64,000 nucleotides of DNA from Burkholderia arboris (GTDB taxonomy: Bacteria; Pseudomonadota; Gammaproteobacteria; Burkholderiales; Burkholderiaceae). Position 1 is the stretch's first letter, and each line of letters begins with the position of its first letter. The position numbers were made by a program, and so were the translations under genes. Under the pieces are notes generated by a model that saw only the letters and a program-made list of their open reading frames with translations, searched no databases and was not told the DNA's origin. Below are positions 43,282-52,814 of the stretch, piece by piece. The DNA is taken from the NCBI RefSeq assembly GCF_902499125.1, contig NZ_CABVPX010000034.1, positions 28,588 to 92,587 on the forward strand. Direction: 5' to 3'.

Positions 43282-44292
43282 ATGTTCAGATTCGTGTTGC
43301 GCCGCGTGGGCATGGTGATCCCGACCTTCATCGGCATCACCATCCTGGCGTTTGCGCTGATTCACCTGATACCGGGCGACCCCATCGAAGTGATGATGGG
43401 CGAGCGCGGCGTCGATCCCGCGATGCATGCAGAGGCGATGAAACGCCTCGGGCTCGACCAGCCGCTGCCCATGCAGTACCTCCACTACATCGGCCGTGCG
43501 CTGCACGGCGATCTCGGCACGTCGATCATCACCAACACGAGCGTCGCGGGCGAATTCTTCGCGCGCTTCCCGGCGACCGTCGAGCTGTCGCTGTGCGCGC
43601 TCGTGTTCGCGCTCGCGGTCGGGCTGCCGGCCGGCGTGATCGCCGCGCTGCGGCGCGGCTCGGTCGTCGACCACGGCGTGATGGGCACCGCGCTCACCGG
43701 CTACTCGATGCCGATCTTCTGGTGGGGGCTGATCCTCATCATGGTGTTTTCGTCGTACCTCGGCTGGACGCCCGTGTCGGGGCGCATCGCCGTCGAATAC
43801 GACTTCCCGCACCCGACGGGCTTCATGCTGATCGACGCGCTGCTCGCGCCGGACGAAGGCTCGTTCAAGTCGGCGGTCAGCCACCTGATCCTGCCCGCGA
43901 TCGTGCTCGGCACGATCCCGCTCGCGGTGATCGCGCGGATGACGCGCTCGTCGATGCTCGAAGTGCTGCGCGAGGACTACATCCGCACCGCACGCGCGAA
44001 GGGGCTGTCGCCCGTGCGCGTGGTCGTCGTGCATGCGCTGCGCAACGCGCTGATCCCGGTCGTCACCGTGATCGGCCTGCAGATCGGCACGCTGCTCGCG
44101 GGCGCCGTGCTGACCGAGACGCTCTTTTCGTGGCCCGGTGTCGGCAAGTGGCTGATCGATGCGATCGGCCGCCGCGACTATCCGGTCGTCCAGGGCGGCA
44201 TCCTGTTGATCGCGACGCTCGTGATCGTCGTGAACCTGGTCGTCGACCTGCTGTACGGCGTGCTGAATCCGCGCATCCGCCACACGAGGTAA
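43282..44292 (+). CDS. dppB: Dipeptide ABC transporter permease DppB
   Basis: A 336-residue inner-membrane permease with six helices. The N-terminal MFRFVLRRVGMVIPTFIGITILAFALIHLIPGDP is the DppB/OppB signature. The cytoplasmic EAA loop reads EVLREDYIRTARAKGLSPVRVVVVHALRNALIPVVT. It pairs with DppC, encoded 4 bp downstream. Confidence 0.95.
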   Translation: MFRFVLRRVGMVIPTFIGITILAFALIHLIPGDPIEVMMGERGVDPAMHAEAMKRLGLDQPLPMQYLHYIGRALHGDLGTSIITNTSVAGEFFARFPATVELSLCALVFALAVGLPAGVIAALRRGSVVDHGVMGTALTGYSMPIFWWGLILIMVFSSYLGWTPVSGRIAVEYDFPHPTGFMLIDALLAPDEGSFKSAVSHLILPAIVLGTIPLAVIARMTRSSMLEVLREDYIRTARAKGLSPVRVVVVHALRNALIPVVTVIGLQIGTLLAGAVLTETLFSWPGVGKWLIDAIGRRDYPVVQGGILLIATLVIVVNLVVDLLYGVLNPRIRHTR

Positions 44293-44296
44293 TCCC

Positions 44297-45214
44297 ATGA
44301 GCAATCTGCAAAACACCCTGCCGACCGAATCCGCGCCGGCCGGCGGCCGTGCGCTCGCGCTGCGCGAGTTCTGGGCCAACTTCTCGCGCAACCGCGGCGC
44401 CGTCGGCGCCGGCATCGTCGTGCTCGCGCTGATCTTCGTCGCGCTGCTCGCGCCGCTGCTCGCGCCGCACAGCCCGGTCGAGCAATACCGCGACTTCGTG
44501 AAGATCCCGCCCGCCTGGCTCGACGGCGGCAACTGGAAGTTCATCCTCGGCACCGACGAAGCGGGCCGCGACATTCTTTCGCGGCTGATGTTCGGCGCGC
44601 GGATGTCGTTCTGGATCGGCTTCGTGTCGGTCGTGCTCGCGCTGATCCCCGGCATCGTGCTCGGGCTCGTCGCCGCGTTCTTCCAGAAGTGGGCCGACAC
44701 GCCCGTGATGCGCATCATGGACGTGCTGCTCGCGCTGCCGTCGCTGCTGCTCGCGGTCGCGGTCGTCGCGATCATCGGCCCGGGCCTCACCAACACGATG
44801 TTCGCGATCGCGATCGTCGCGCTGCCGGCCTATGTGCGCTTGACGCGCGCGTCGGCGCTCGGCGAGCTGCAGAAGGAATACGTGACGGCGTCGCGCGTGG
44901 CCGGTGCCGGCACGCTGCGCCTGATGTTCTCGCAGGTGCTGCCCAACTGCACGGCGCCGCTGATCGTGCAGGCAACGCTCGGCTTCTCGTCGGCGATCCT
45001 CGACGCGGCCGCGCTCGGCTTCCTCGGCCTCGGCGTGCAACCGCCGACCGCCGAGTGGGGCGCGATGCTGGCTTCCGCGCGCGACTACATCGACAACGCG
45101 TGGTGGATCGTGACGATGCCGGGCCTGTCGATCCTGATTTCGGTGCTCGCGATCAACCTGCTCGGCGACGGGCTGCGTGACGCGCTCGATCCCAAACTGA
45201 AACGGATGGCATGA
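44297..45214 (+). CDS. dppC: Dipeptide ABC transporter permease DppC
   Basis: A 305-residue permease. The FWANFSRNRGAVGAGIVVLALIFVALLAPLLAPH N-terminus and ILGTDEAGRDILSRLMFGARMSFWIGF are the OppC/DppC signature. The EAA loop is GELQKEYVTASRVAGAGTLRLMFSQVLPNCTAPLIV. Its stop overlaps the start of dppD (ATGA). Confidence 0.95.
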   Translation: MSNLQNTLPTESAPAGGRALALREFWANFSRNRGAVGAGIVVLALIFVALLAPLLAPHSPVEQYRDFVKIPPAWLDGGNWKFILGTDEAGRDILSRLMFGARMSFWIGFVSVVLALIPGIVLGLVAAFFQKWADTPVMRIMDVLLALPSLLLAVAVVAIIGPGLTNTMFAIAIVALPAYVRLTRASALGELQKEYVTASRVAGAGTLRLMFSQVLPNCTAPLIVQATLGFSSAILDAAALGFLGLGVQPPTAEWGAMLASARDYIDNAWWIVTMPGLSILISVLAINLLGDGLRDALDPKLKRMA

Positions 45215-46208
45215 CCATGAGCAATCTTCTGACCATCCGCAATCTCGCGGTGAACTTCAACGGCCTGCCCGCTGTCGACCGGATCAACATGTCGATCGCG
45301 CCGGGCGAGGTGGTCGGTGTCGTCGGCGAATCGGGCTCGGGCAAGAGCGTGACGATGATGGCGCTGATGGGCCTGATCGATGCGCCGGGCAAGGTGACGG
45401 CCGACGAGGTCACGTTCAACGGCGTCGACCTGCTGAAGGCGTCGCCGAAGGCGCGCCGCAAGATCGTCGGCAAGGACATCGCGATGGTGTTCCAGGACGC
45501 GCTGACGAGCCTGAACCCGAGCTACACGGTCGGCTACCAGATCAAGGAGGTGTTGAAGCTGCACGAAGGCCTGCGCGGCGACGCGCTGAACCGGCGCGCG
45601 CTCGAACTGCTCGACCAGGTCGGCATTCCCGATGCGAAGAACCGCATCACGTCGTTCCCGCACCAGATGTCGGGCGGGATGAACCAGCGCGTGATGATCG
45701 CGATGGCCGTCGCATGCAACCCGAAGCTGCTGATCGCCGACGAGCCGACCACCGCGCTCGACGTGACGATCCAGGCGCAGATCATGGATCTGCTCGTGAA
45801 GCTGCAGAAGGAACGCGGGATGGCGCTCGTGCTGATCTCGCACGACCTGGCCGTGGTGTCGGAGGTCGCGCAGCGCGTCGCGGTGATGTACGCGGGCGAG
45901 ATCATCGAGACCAACAGCGTGCCCGATATCTTCCGTGCGCCGCATCATCCGTACACCGAAGCGCTGCTCGCGGCGATTCCCGAGCACAATAAGGGGGCGC
46001 GTCGCCTTGCCGCATTGCCCGGCATGGTGCCGGGCCGCGATGATCGCCCGTCCGGGTGCCTGTTCGCGCCGCGCTGCAAGTACGTCGTCGACGATTGCAG
46101 CAAGGCGCGGCCGGCGCTCGACACGCTGGTGTCCGGCAACGATGCGATGCGCGCACGCTGCATCAAGCCGCTCAATGTTTCCAACCTCGACCTGACGGGA
46201 GGCGCACG

Positions 46209-46212
<4 letters not shown>
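45211..46212 (+). CDS. dppD: Dipeptide ABC transporter ATP-binding protein DppD
   Basis: A 333-residue ATPase. Walker A GESGSGKS (39-46), ABC signature SGGMNQRVMIA, Walker B KLLIADEPTTALDV and H-loop VLISHDLAVV are all visible. The C-terminal oligopeptide-transporter region has the cysteine cluster typical of DppD/DppF (GCLFAPRCKYVVDDCSKARPA). ATG 45211 overlaps dppC, with an alternative ATG at 45217. It overlaps dppF by 4 bp. Confidence 0.95.
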
Positions 46213-47217
<1,005 letters not shown>

Positions 47218-47225
<8 letters not shown>

Positions 47226-48363
47226 AGCGTTGGCGGCGCGCGTGTCCGGCGCGCGTCGTGCGGGGGCCAGCGGGGCGCGCGTGATGCGCGCGTACCGCTA
47301 CGCGCGGCGCTGGAGCGTGCGTACCGTCACGGGCGCGGCGCTGGCCGGCGCGTGCGTGGCAGCCAGCCTCGTGGTTCCCGTCGAATCCGCGCGCGCCGAA
47401 GGGCGCGCGCCGGCCACTTCACCGATCCATCCGTCGCAAGTCCCGCCGCCCGGCATGAGCCTGCCGGGCTTCCACGCGCCGTCCGTAACGGACGGCACCG
47501 TGTCGCGCGGCACCGTGCGCGTGCAGCCCGCGCGCATGCCGTTCTACGTCGCGACCAAAGGCAACGTCACGCTGTACGTGCTCGGCACGCTGCACACGGG
47601 CGATCCGTCCGATTACCCGAGCGCGCAGCCGTTCCGGCCGCGCATCCTCGCGGCGCTCGCCGCGTCGCCGACGCTCGCGCTCGAGCTGTCGCCGGACGAC
47701 CTGCTCGAATCGCAGGACGATGTATCGAAGTACGGCGTGTGCCGCTACCCGTGCCTGCAGCGGCTGCTGCCCGAACCGCTGTGGCAGCGGCTCGCGGCGC
47801 GCCTGCGCGGCAACCCGGCCGCGCTCGCCGAGATCCGCAAGATGCGGCCGTGGCTCGCGGCGCTCGTCGTCGAGACTTACGATTCGTTGTCGGCCGGCCT
47901 GCAGACCGAGTACGGCACCGAAGCGCAACTGCAGAACGTGTTCCTGAAGAAGAAGGGCGGCCGCGTGATCGGGCTCGAGACGCTCGCCGAACAGATGCGC
48001 GCGTTCACCGGGCTGACGCTGGCCGAGCAGCGCGAGATGCTCGCGCAGGACATGGTGCAGACCCCCGCGCAGAATGCCGACGACATCAAGGCGCTGCACC
48101 GTCTGTGGCGAATTGGCGACGCCGATGCGATCTCGGCGTGGGCCGTTGCGAAGAGCGAGCGGCTCGCGCGTTCGAAGGCGTTGTCGGCGTCGATCGACAA
48201 CAAGATCGTGTACGAGCGCAACCGGCGCTTCGTTGCACGAATGACCGCAATCGCCGCCCCGAACCGGCCGCTGTTCGTCGCGATCGGCGCGCTGCATCTG
48301 GGCGGCCCGCGCGGCGTGCTCGAATTGTTGCGCCAGCAAGGGTACCGGGTCGACGCGAACTGA
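47218..48363 (+). CDS. TraB/GumN family protein, exported
   Basis: A 381-residue protein of the TraB/PrgY/GumN (TIKI-like) family, some of which are metalloproteases. The two conserved motifs are YVLGTLHTGDPSDYP (GxxH) and the C-terminal AIGALHLGGPRGVLELLRQQGYRV. A twin-Arg-like N-terminal region, RYARRWSVRTVTGAALAGACVAASLVV, suggests export. ATG 47218 has a strong GGGGAGG site and overlaps dppF. ATG 47284 is an alternative closer to the signal peptide. Its role next to a dipeptide importer is unknown. Confidence 0.85.
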
Positions 48364-48493
48364 TCGCGCCCGGCGGCTCGCACTGATCTTCCCCTGTTTG
48401 ATTGACATCGCGCACCCTGCGTGAGGCACTTGATCGACGGTGCAAATCGATAAGGAAAACCCTTGAATTGTCGGAAAATAGCGTTTAAAACGA

Positions 48494-48845
48494 TTGACAT
48501 CCCGTTCTGCCAATCTCTATTCTTCACCCCACAAGTTGAAAAAATGAAAAGAATAGATAAGTTCTACGGGGTAGCAGAAATAAAGCGCGGGGTGAGCGTC
48601 GCCGGCACGTGAAGCACGTGCCGGCCGCGGAGAGTCTGCATGCACGGCGGGGCCAATCATCGTCGGATAACACATGCATGCAGGCCGACTTGCAGATAAG
48701 CGACGTTCCGTCGTCTGACCGGGGAATGCAGTGATCGGGCGGCGGCGGACGTTTTTTAATCCGGAAGATTTTTCCGGTCACCGTCGAAAGACGGTTTCGG
48801 GGGGCGAATCGACAGACGGCGAAGCCGCAGCGATTGCGCCAACGG
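48494..48845 (+). other. Candidate intergenic transcript with promoter, mini-ORF and hairpin
   Basis: The 48364-48920 gap holds no standard gene and is AT-richer at 48450-48600. TTGACA (48494-48499) and TATTCT (48518-48523), 18 bp apart, make a fair promoter. A 22-codon frame (ATG 48544, TGA 48610-48612, beginning MKRIDKFYGV) lacks a ribosome site but ends inside a perfect 11-bp hairpin (48601-48611 with 48615-48625). The next strong structure is the terminator at 48846-48875. A small RNA or leader transcript is possible. No homology is claimed. Confidence 0.35.
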
Positions 48846-48875
48846 AAAAGCGCCACGAGGGCGCTTTTTTCTTTT
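48846..48875. terminator. Bidirectional intrinsic terminator
   Basis: AAAAGCGCC-ACGAG-GGCGCTTTT forms a stem with a T-rich tail on the plus strand (TTTTTTCTTTT). The A run serves as the T tract for leftward transcription. It terminates pxpA, 45 bp from its stop, and any rightward transcript from the preceding gap. Confidence 0.85.
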
Positions 48876-48920
48876 GTGCGGCCGATATGCGCAACGAGTG
48901 TCGCGCGGGATGAATTCGCG

Positions 48921-49685
48921 TCACGCGCCTTCGTCGGCCTGCAGCGCGCCGGGCGCGACGACGTCGACGCCGGCCGCCTCGAGCGCCGCGCGAATCCGCT
49001 TCGCGAACGCGAGGGCATGCGGGCCGTCGCCGTGCAGGCAGACGGTCTGCGCATTGAGCGGCACCCATTCGCCGCTCAGCGCGCGCACCTGCCGGTTGCG
49101 CACCATGTCGAGCGTGCGCGCGAGCACCGCGTCTTCATCGTCGATCAATGCGCCGGGCTGGCTGCGCGGCACGAGCGAGCCGTCCGCGCGGTAGCCGCGA
49201 TCGGCGAACACTTCCTCCACCGCGGCGAGCCCCGCGTGCCGCGCGGCCGCGACGAACACGCTGTTCGCGAGCCCGAACACCGCGAGCGACGGATCGAAGT
49301 CGTGGATCGCGGACACCACCGCATCGGCGATCATCGGGTCGCGCGCGGCCTGGTTGTACAGCGCGCCGTGCGGCTTCACGTGCGCGATGCGCCCGCCTTC
49401 GGCCTGCGCGATCGCCGACAGCGCGCCGAGCTGGTACAGCACGCCCGCGTAGATGTCGCCGGCCGGCAGCTGCATTTCCTTGCGGCCGAAATTTTCCGGA
49501 TCGTGAAAGCTTGGGTGCGCGCCGATCGACACGCCTTTCTGTACGGCCCAGCGCACGCAGTCGCGCATCGCATTCGCGCCGCCTGCATGCCAGCCGCACG
49601 CGATGTTCGCCGACGTGACGAGGTCGAGCAGCGCCTCGTCAGATCCGCATCCTTCGCCGAGATCGGCATTCAGATCGATTTCCAT
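48921..49685 (-). CDS. pxpA: 5-oxoprolinase subunit PxpA (LamB/YcsF family)
   Basis: A 254-residue protein that with PxpB and PxpC hydrolyses 5-oxoproline (pyroglutamate) to glutamate using ATP. The N-terminal MEIDLNADLGEGCGSDEALLDLVTSANIACGWHAGGANAM is the family signature. VGIGAHPSFHDP-like and HVKPHGALYN blocks follow. GAGGAAC lies before ATG 49685. It is the last gene of pxpB-pxpC-pxpA, 56 bp after pxpC. Confidence 0.95.
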   Translation of the reverse strand: MEIDLNADLGEGCGSDEALLDLVTSANIACGWHAGGANAMRDCVRWAVQKGVSIGAHPSFHDPENFGRKEMQLPAGDIYAGVLYQLGALSAIAQAEGGRIAHVKPHGALYNQAARDPMIADAVVSAIHDFDPSLAVFGLANSVFVAAARHAGLAAVEEVFADRGYRADGSLVPRSQPGALIDDEDAVLARTLDMVRNRQVRALSGEWVPLNAQTVCLHGDGPHALAFAKRIRAALEAAGVDVVAPGALQADEGA

Positions 49686-49741
49686 GATGTTCCTCGTCCA
49701 CTGGTTGCGTGGCGCGTCTTTCGTTACTGCTTCGGCCATTG

Positions 49742-50809
49742 TCACGCTGCGCGCGATTGGGCGCGGCGGCGCGCTTCTTCTCGCATGTCGATCGCAACGT
49801 CGATCTGCCGCAGATAGGCACGTTCTGCGGCGAGGGCGGCGCGCGCGGCGTCGGGTGTCGTGCGCACGAAGCGGATCGGCAGGTTGAGCCGCGCCTGTGC
49901 GAGTTTCCACAGATCGGCGCGGATCACCGTGCCGATCTTCGGGTAGCCGCCGGTGGTCTGCGCGTCGTGCATCAGCACGATCGGCTGGCCGTTGGGCGGC
50001 ACCTGGATCGTGCCGGGCAGCACCGCGTGCGACAGCAGCTCGACCGGCTGCTCGCGCACGAGCTCGGCGCCGGCGAGGCGATAGCCCATCCGGTTGCTGT
50101 TCGCGGTGACGAGCCATTCCTCGTCCCAGAACGCCTGCTGCGAATCGGCCGCGAACGATGCGTAGTCGGGGCCCGGCAGCACCCGCACCGGCATCGCCCA
50201 TGGCGCATGCGCGGGGCGGTGGCGGCGCGGCGGCTCGTCGACGCGCACGAATGCGCACCACGCGGGCGCCTTCACGCCGAATTCGGGCGCATCGGCCGCG
50301 AGGCAGCCGGCGCCGGACGGCGGCACGCCGACCGGGAGCCGGTCGCCGTCGCGCAACGTGCGGCCGGCGAGGCCACCGAAGCGCGATGCGAGATCGGTAC
50401 TGCGCGAGCCGAGCATCGGCAGCACGTCGATGCCGCCCGCGATGCACAGGTAGCCGCGCATCCCGCGTTTCGCGGCCGGCAGCACGAGCGTCTGTCCGGC
50501 CTCGACCGGCAGGCTCCACCACGAATACACGCGCCGGCCGTCGAGCGTCGCGCCGAATTCGGTGCCGGTGATCGCGATGCGCGTCGCGCGCGTGAAGCGG
50601 AACGTGGCGGGGCCGATCGTGATCTCGACGGCTGCCGCGTCGGGGCGGTTGCCGACGAGCCGGTTGCCGACCTCGAGCGCGAGCCCGTCGAGCGCGCCGC
50701 CTTGCGCGACGCCGAGATGGCGCGCGCCGCGGCGCCCGAGATCCTGCACGGTAGACAGCGGGCCGGCCCGCACCACCTCGATGGTGCCCGGTGCGTTGCT
50801 CTGGGTCAT
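49742..50809 (-). CDS. pxpC: 5-oxoprolinase subunit PxpC (biotin-dependent carboxyltransferase-like)
   Basis: A 355-residue subunit of the 5-oxoprolinase complex, formerly annotated as allophanate hydrolase subunit 2 or KipA. Typical segments are VQDLGRRGARHLGVAQGGALDGLALEVGNRLVGN, AAVEITIGPATFRF, RGYLCIAGGIDVLPMLGSRSTD and the C-terminal SNRMGYRL and TGGYPKIGTVIRADLWKLAQ. It overlaps pxpB by 4 bp. Confidence 0.94.
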   Translation of the reverse strand: MTQSNAPGTIEVVRAGPLSTVQDLGRRGARHLGVAQGGALDGLALEVGNRLVGNRPDAAAVEITIGPATFRFTRATRIAITGTEFGATLDGRRVYSWWSLPVEAGQTLVLPAAKRGMRGYLCIAGGIDVLPMLGSRSTDLASRFGGLAGRTLRDGDRLPVGVPPSGAGCLAADAPEFGVKAPAWCAFVRVDEPPRRHRPAHAPWAMPVRVLPGPDYASFAADSQQAFWDEEWLVTANSNRMGYRLAGAELVREQPVELLSHAVLPGTIQVPPNGQPIVLMHDAQTTGGYPKIGTVIRADLWKLAQARLNLPIRFVRTTPDAARAALAAERAYLRQIDVAIDMREEARRRAQSRAA

Positions 50810-51462
50810 CGTGCGTCGACTCCGGCAATGGTGAAGCGCACGCGGTCGCCGGGCAGCAGCAGCGTCGGCTGCGGCCGCGCCGGATCGAACAGCACGCGAG
50901 ACGTGCGGCCGATCAGCTGCCAGCCGCCCGGCGACGTGGCCGGGTAGATGCCCGTCTGCGCGCCGCCGATGCCGACCGAGCCGGCCGGCACCTCGAGGCG
51001 CGGCGCCGCGCGGCGCGGCGTGTGCAGCGATGGGGCGAGGCCGCCCAGATACGCGAAGCCCGGCTGGAAACCGACGAAGAACACGACGTATTCGCCGGCC
51101 GCATGGCGCGCGACGACCTCGTCGGCCGGCAGGCCCGTATGCGCGGCAACGGCTGCCAGGTCGGGGCCGGCGGCACCGCCGTATTCGACCGGGATCTCGA
51201 CCTCGCGGCCGTCCGCGTGCTCGACGTCGGCCGTCTCCCACGCGTCGCGCAGCGCGGGCGTGAGCGATTCGGCGGTCGTGGCGAGGGCGTCGAACACGAT
51301 GGTGAGGTTGTTCATGCCGGGGACGACGTCGATCACGTCGGGCCACGCGCGCGCGGCCTCGGCAACGGCCCAGACGCGGCGCTGGCAATCGAGCGTGGCG
51401 GGCGGCGGCACCTCGCAGACGAGGGCGGCATCGCCGAGCGGATAAATGCGGGGTTGCGTCAT
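50806..51462 (-). CDS. pxpB: 5-oxoprolinase subunit PxpB (KipI-like)
   Basis: A 218-residue subunit of the same enzyme, homologous to KipI/allophanate hydrolase subunit 1. It begins PRIYPLGDAALVCE and shows the core FFVGFQPGFAYLGGL...PRLEVPAGSVGIGGAQTGIYPATSPGGWQLIGRT. It is the first gene of the leftward operon, divergent from a MarR-type regulator with 148 bp between the start codons. Confidence 0.95.
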   Translation of the reverse strand: MTQPRIYPLGDAALVCEVPPPATLDCQRRVWAVAEAARAWPDVIDVVPGMNNLTIVFDALATTAESLTPALRDAWETADVEHADGREVEIPVEYGGAAGPDLAAVAAHTGLPADEVVARHAAGEYVVFFVGFQPGFAYLGGLAPSLHTPRRAAPRLEVPAGSVGIGGAQTGIYPATSPGGWQLIGRTSRVLFDPARPQPTLLLPGDRVRFTIAGVDAR

Positions 51463-51546
51463 CGGACTGGCACGGTTCGGACGGCAATGTTAGCGCACAT
51501 TGTCAATAAAATATCGACAACTTCCCAATAAGCGTTTTCGCCTAGC

Positions 51547-51573
51547 GTGTATGCCGGGGCTTCTGGCGTACAC
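51547..51573. promoter_or_regulatory. Inverted repeat in the pxpB/MarR divergent region
   Basis: GTGTATGCC (51547-51555) and GGCGTACAC (51565-51573) are inverted with one mismatch and a 9-bp spacer. This is a fit size for a MarR dimer. A shorter TTGTC/GACAA repeat lies near 51498-51521. Control of pxp and/or the regulator is inferred. Confidence 0.45.
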
Positions 51574-51610
51574 TCGGCACACCCTGTCACCCGGCTTGCG
51601 CCGCCTTTCC

Positions 51611-52123
51611 ATGAAGCGTCCTGCGACCAAGATCGTGTCATCCGAACACCTCGTTTCCGATTCGAGCGCGGAGCTGTCGGAGCTCGAATACGGGCTCATC
51701 ATGGCGGGCAACGCATTCAACCGCTGGATGGTGCGCTGCATGTCGGCGGCCGGCGCGAAGGACATGACGGCGGTCGAGGTATCGCTGCTGCATCACGTCA
51801 GCCATCGCGAACGCAAGAAGAAGCTCGCCGACATCTGCTTCGTGCTCAATATCGAGGATACGCACGTCGCGACCTATGCGCTGAAAAAACTGATCGCCCG
51901 CGGCTATGTGAAGAGCGAGAAGAACGGCAAGGAAGTGTTCTTTTTCGCGACCGACGCGGGCCGCGACCTGTGCCTGAAGTACCGCGAGGTGCGCGAGCAC
52001 TGCCTGATCGAGACGTTGAAGGACAGCGGCCTCACCAACGAGCAGATCGGCGACGCGGCGCAGTTGCTGCGCCACGCATCGGGCCTCTACGACACGGCTG
52101 CACGCGCGGCGGCGTCGCTGTAA
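51611..52123 (+). CDS. MarR-type winged-helix regulator
   Basis: A 170-residue winged-helix protein (YcgE-like MarR relative). The DNA-binding part is MTAVEVSLLHHVSHRERKKKLADICFVLNIEDTHVATYALKKLIARGYVKSEKNGKEVFFFATDAG, with helical dimerisation segments on both sides. ATG 51611 is taken as start. An in-frame ATG at 51500 would add an unlikely extension covering the inverted repeat. It is divergent from pxpBCA, whose expression it may control. Confidence 0.85.
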   Translation: MKRPATKIVSSEHLVSDSSAELSELEYGLIMAGNAFNRWMVRCMSAAGAKDMTAVEVSLLHHVSHRERKKKLADICFVLNIEDTHVATYALKKLIARGYVKSEKNGKEVFFFATDAGRDLCLKYREVREHCLIETLKDSGLTNEQIGDAAQLLRHASGLYDTAARAAASL

Positions 52124-52197
52124 ACGATTGCGGAAATCATTGCGCGCGGCCAGGCGCTGACGGGCGAGCGGCGACGACCGTGGCGCGCCGCGCCGCG

Positions 52198-52806
52198 TCA
52201 TCCGGCGGCCGGGTAGAGCGCGGCGTCGGTCACGATCCAGCGCAGCGCGAGATCGTGCGCTTCGGCCGGCAGCGCATCGACGCGGCACGCGTCATACGCG
52301 ATGCCGACCGTCACGGGCAGCGCATCGCCCGGCCACACGGCGAGCGTGCGGTCGTAGTAGCCGCCGCCGTAGCCGAGCCGGTAGCGCTGCAGATCGAATC
52401 CCACGCAGGGAATCAGCAACAGGTCGGGCACGACGACGATTCCCGACGCCGGTTCCGGAATCCGGTGATGACCTTCGCGCATCGGCGTGTGTGCGTCCCA
52501 GGCATGGAACGCGAGCGGCGTGTGACGCTCGCCGATCACCGGCAACGCGGCGTGCCGGCCGGCACCCGCCGCGCACCACGCGAGCACCGCATCGCGCGCA
52601 TCGAATTCCCCCGGCAGCGGCCAGTAGAACCCGACCGTGCGCGGCGCCAGACGGTCGAGCAGCGCGCGCAGCCGCGCATCGAGCGCGGCGTTCGCGGCGG
52701 GCTGCGACGCGGCGTCGCGACGGGCGCCGGACAGCGTTTTGCGCAGCGCAACCTTCGGGTTCGGCACAGGGTTGCGTGCTATGCTTTCGCTCAATTCGTG
52801 CTCCAT
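52198..52806 (-). CDS. fthC: 5-formyltetrahydrofolate cyclo-ligase
   Basis: A 202-residue enzyme that converts 5-formyl-THF to 5,10-methenyl-THF with ATP, salvaging stored folate. VALRKTLSGARR gives the N-terminal ATP-contact segment. VVVPDLLLIPCVGFDLQRYRLGYGGGYYDRTLA is the family signature, with GYGGGYYDR the phosphate-binding loop. ATG 52806 stands only 8 bp from the divergent transglycosylase start. A GTG at 52767, just before the conserved PNPKVALRK part, is a plausible alternative. Confidence 0.92.
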   Translation of the reverse strand: MEHELSESIARNPVPNPKVALRKTLSGARRDAASQPAANAALDARLRALLDRLAPRTVGFYWPLPGEFDARDAVLAWCAAGAGRHAALPVIGERHTPLAFHAWDAHTPMREGHHRIPEPASGIVVVPDLLLIPCVGFDLQRYRLGYGGGYYDRTLAVWPGDALPVTVGIAYDACRVDALPAEAHDLALRWIVTDAALYPAAG

Positions 52807-52814
52807 TCAAAACG

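Noticed and set aside
48544..48612. 22-codon peptide as a firm gene
   Set aside because: There is no ribosome binding site and no known family. It is kept only as part of the candidate transcript finding.
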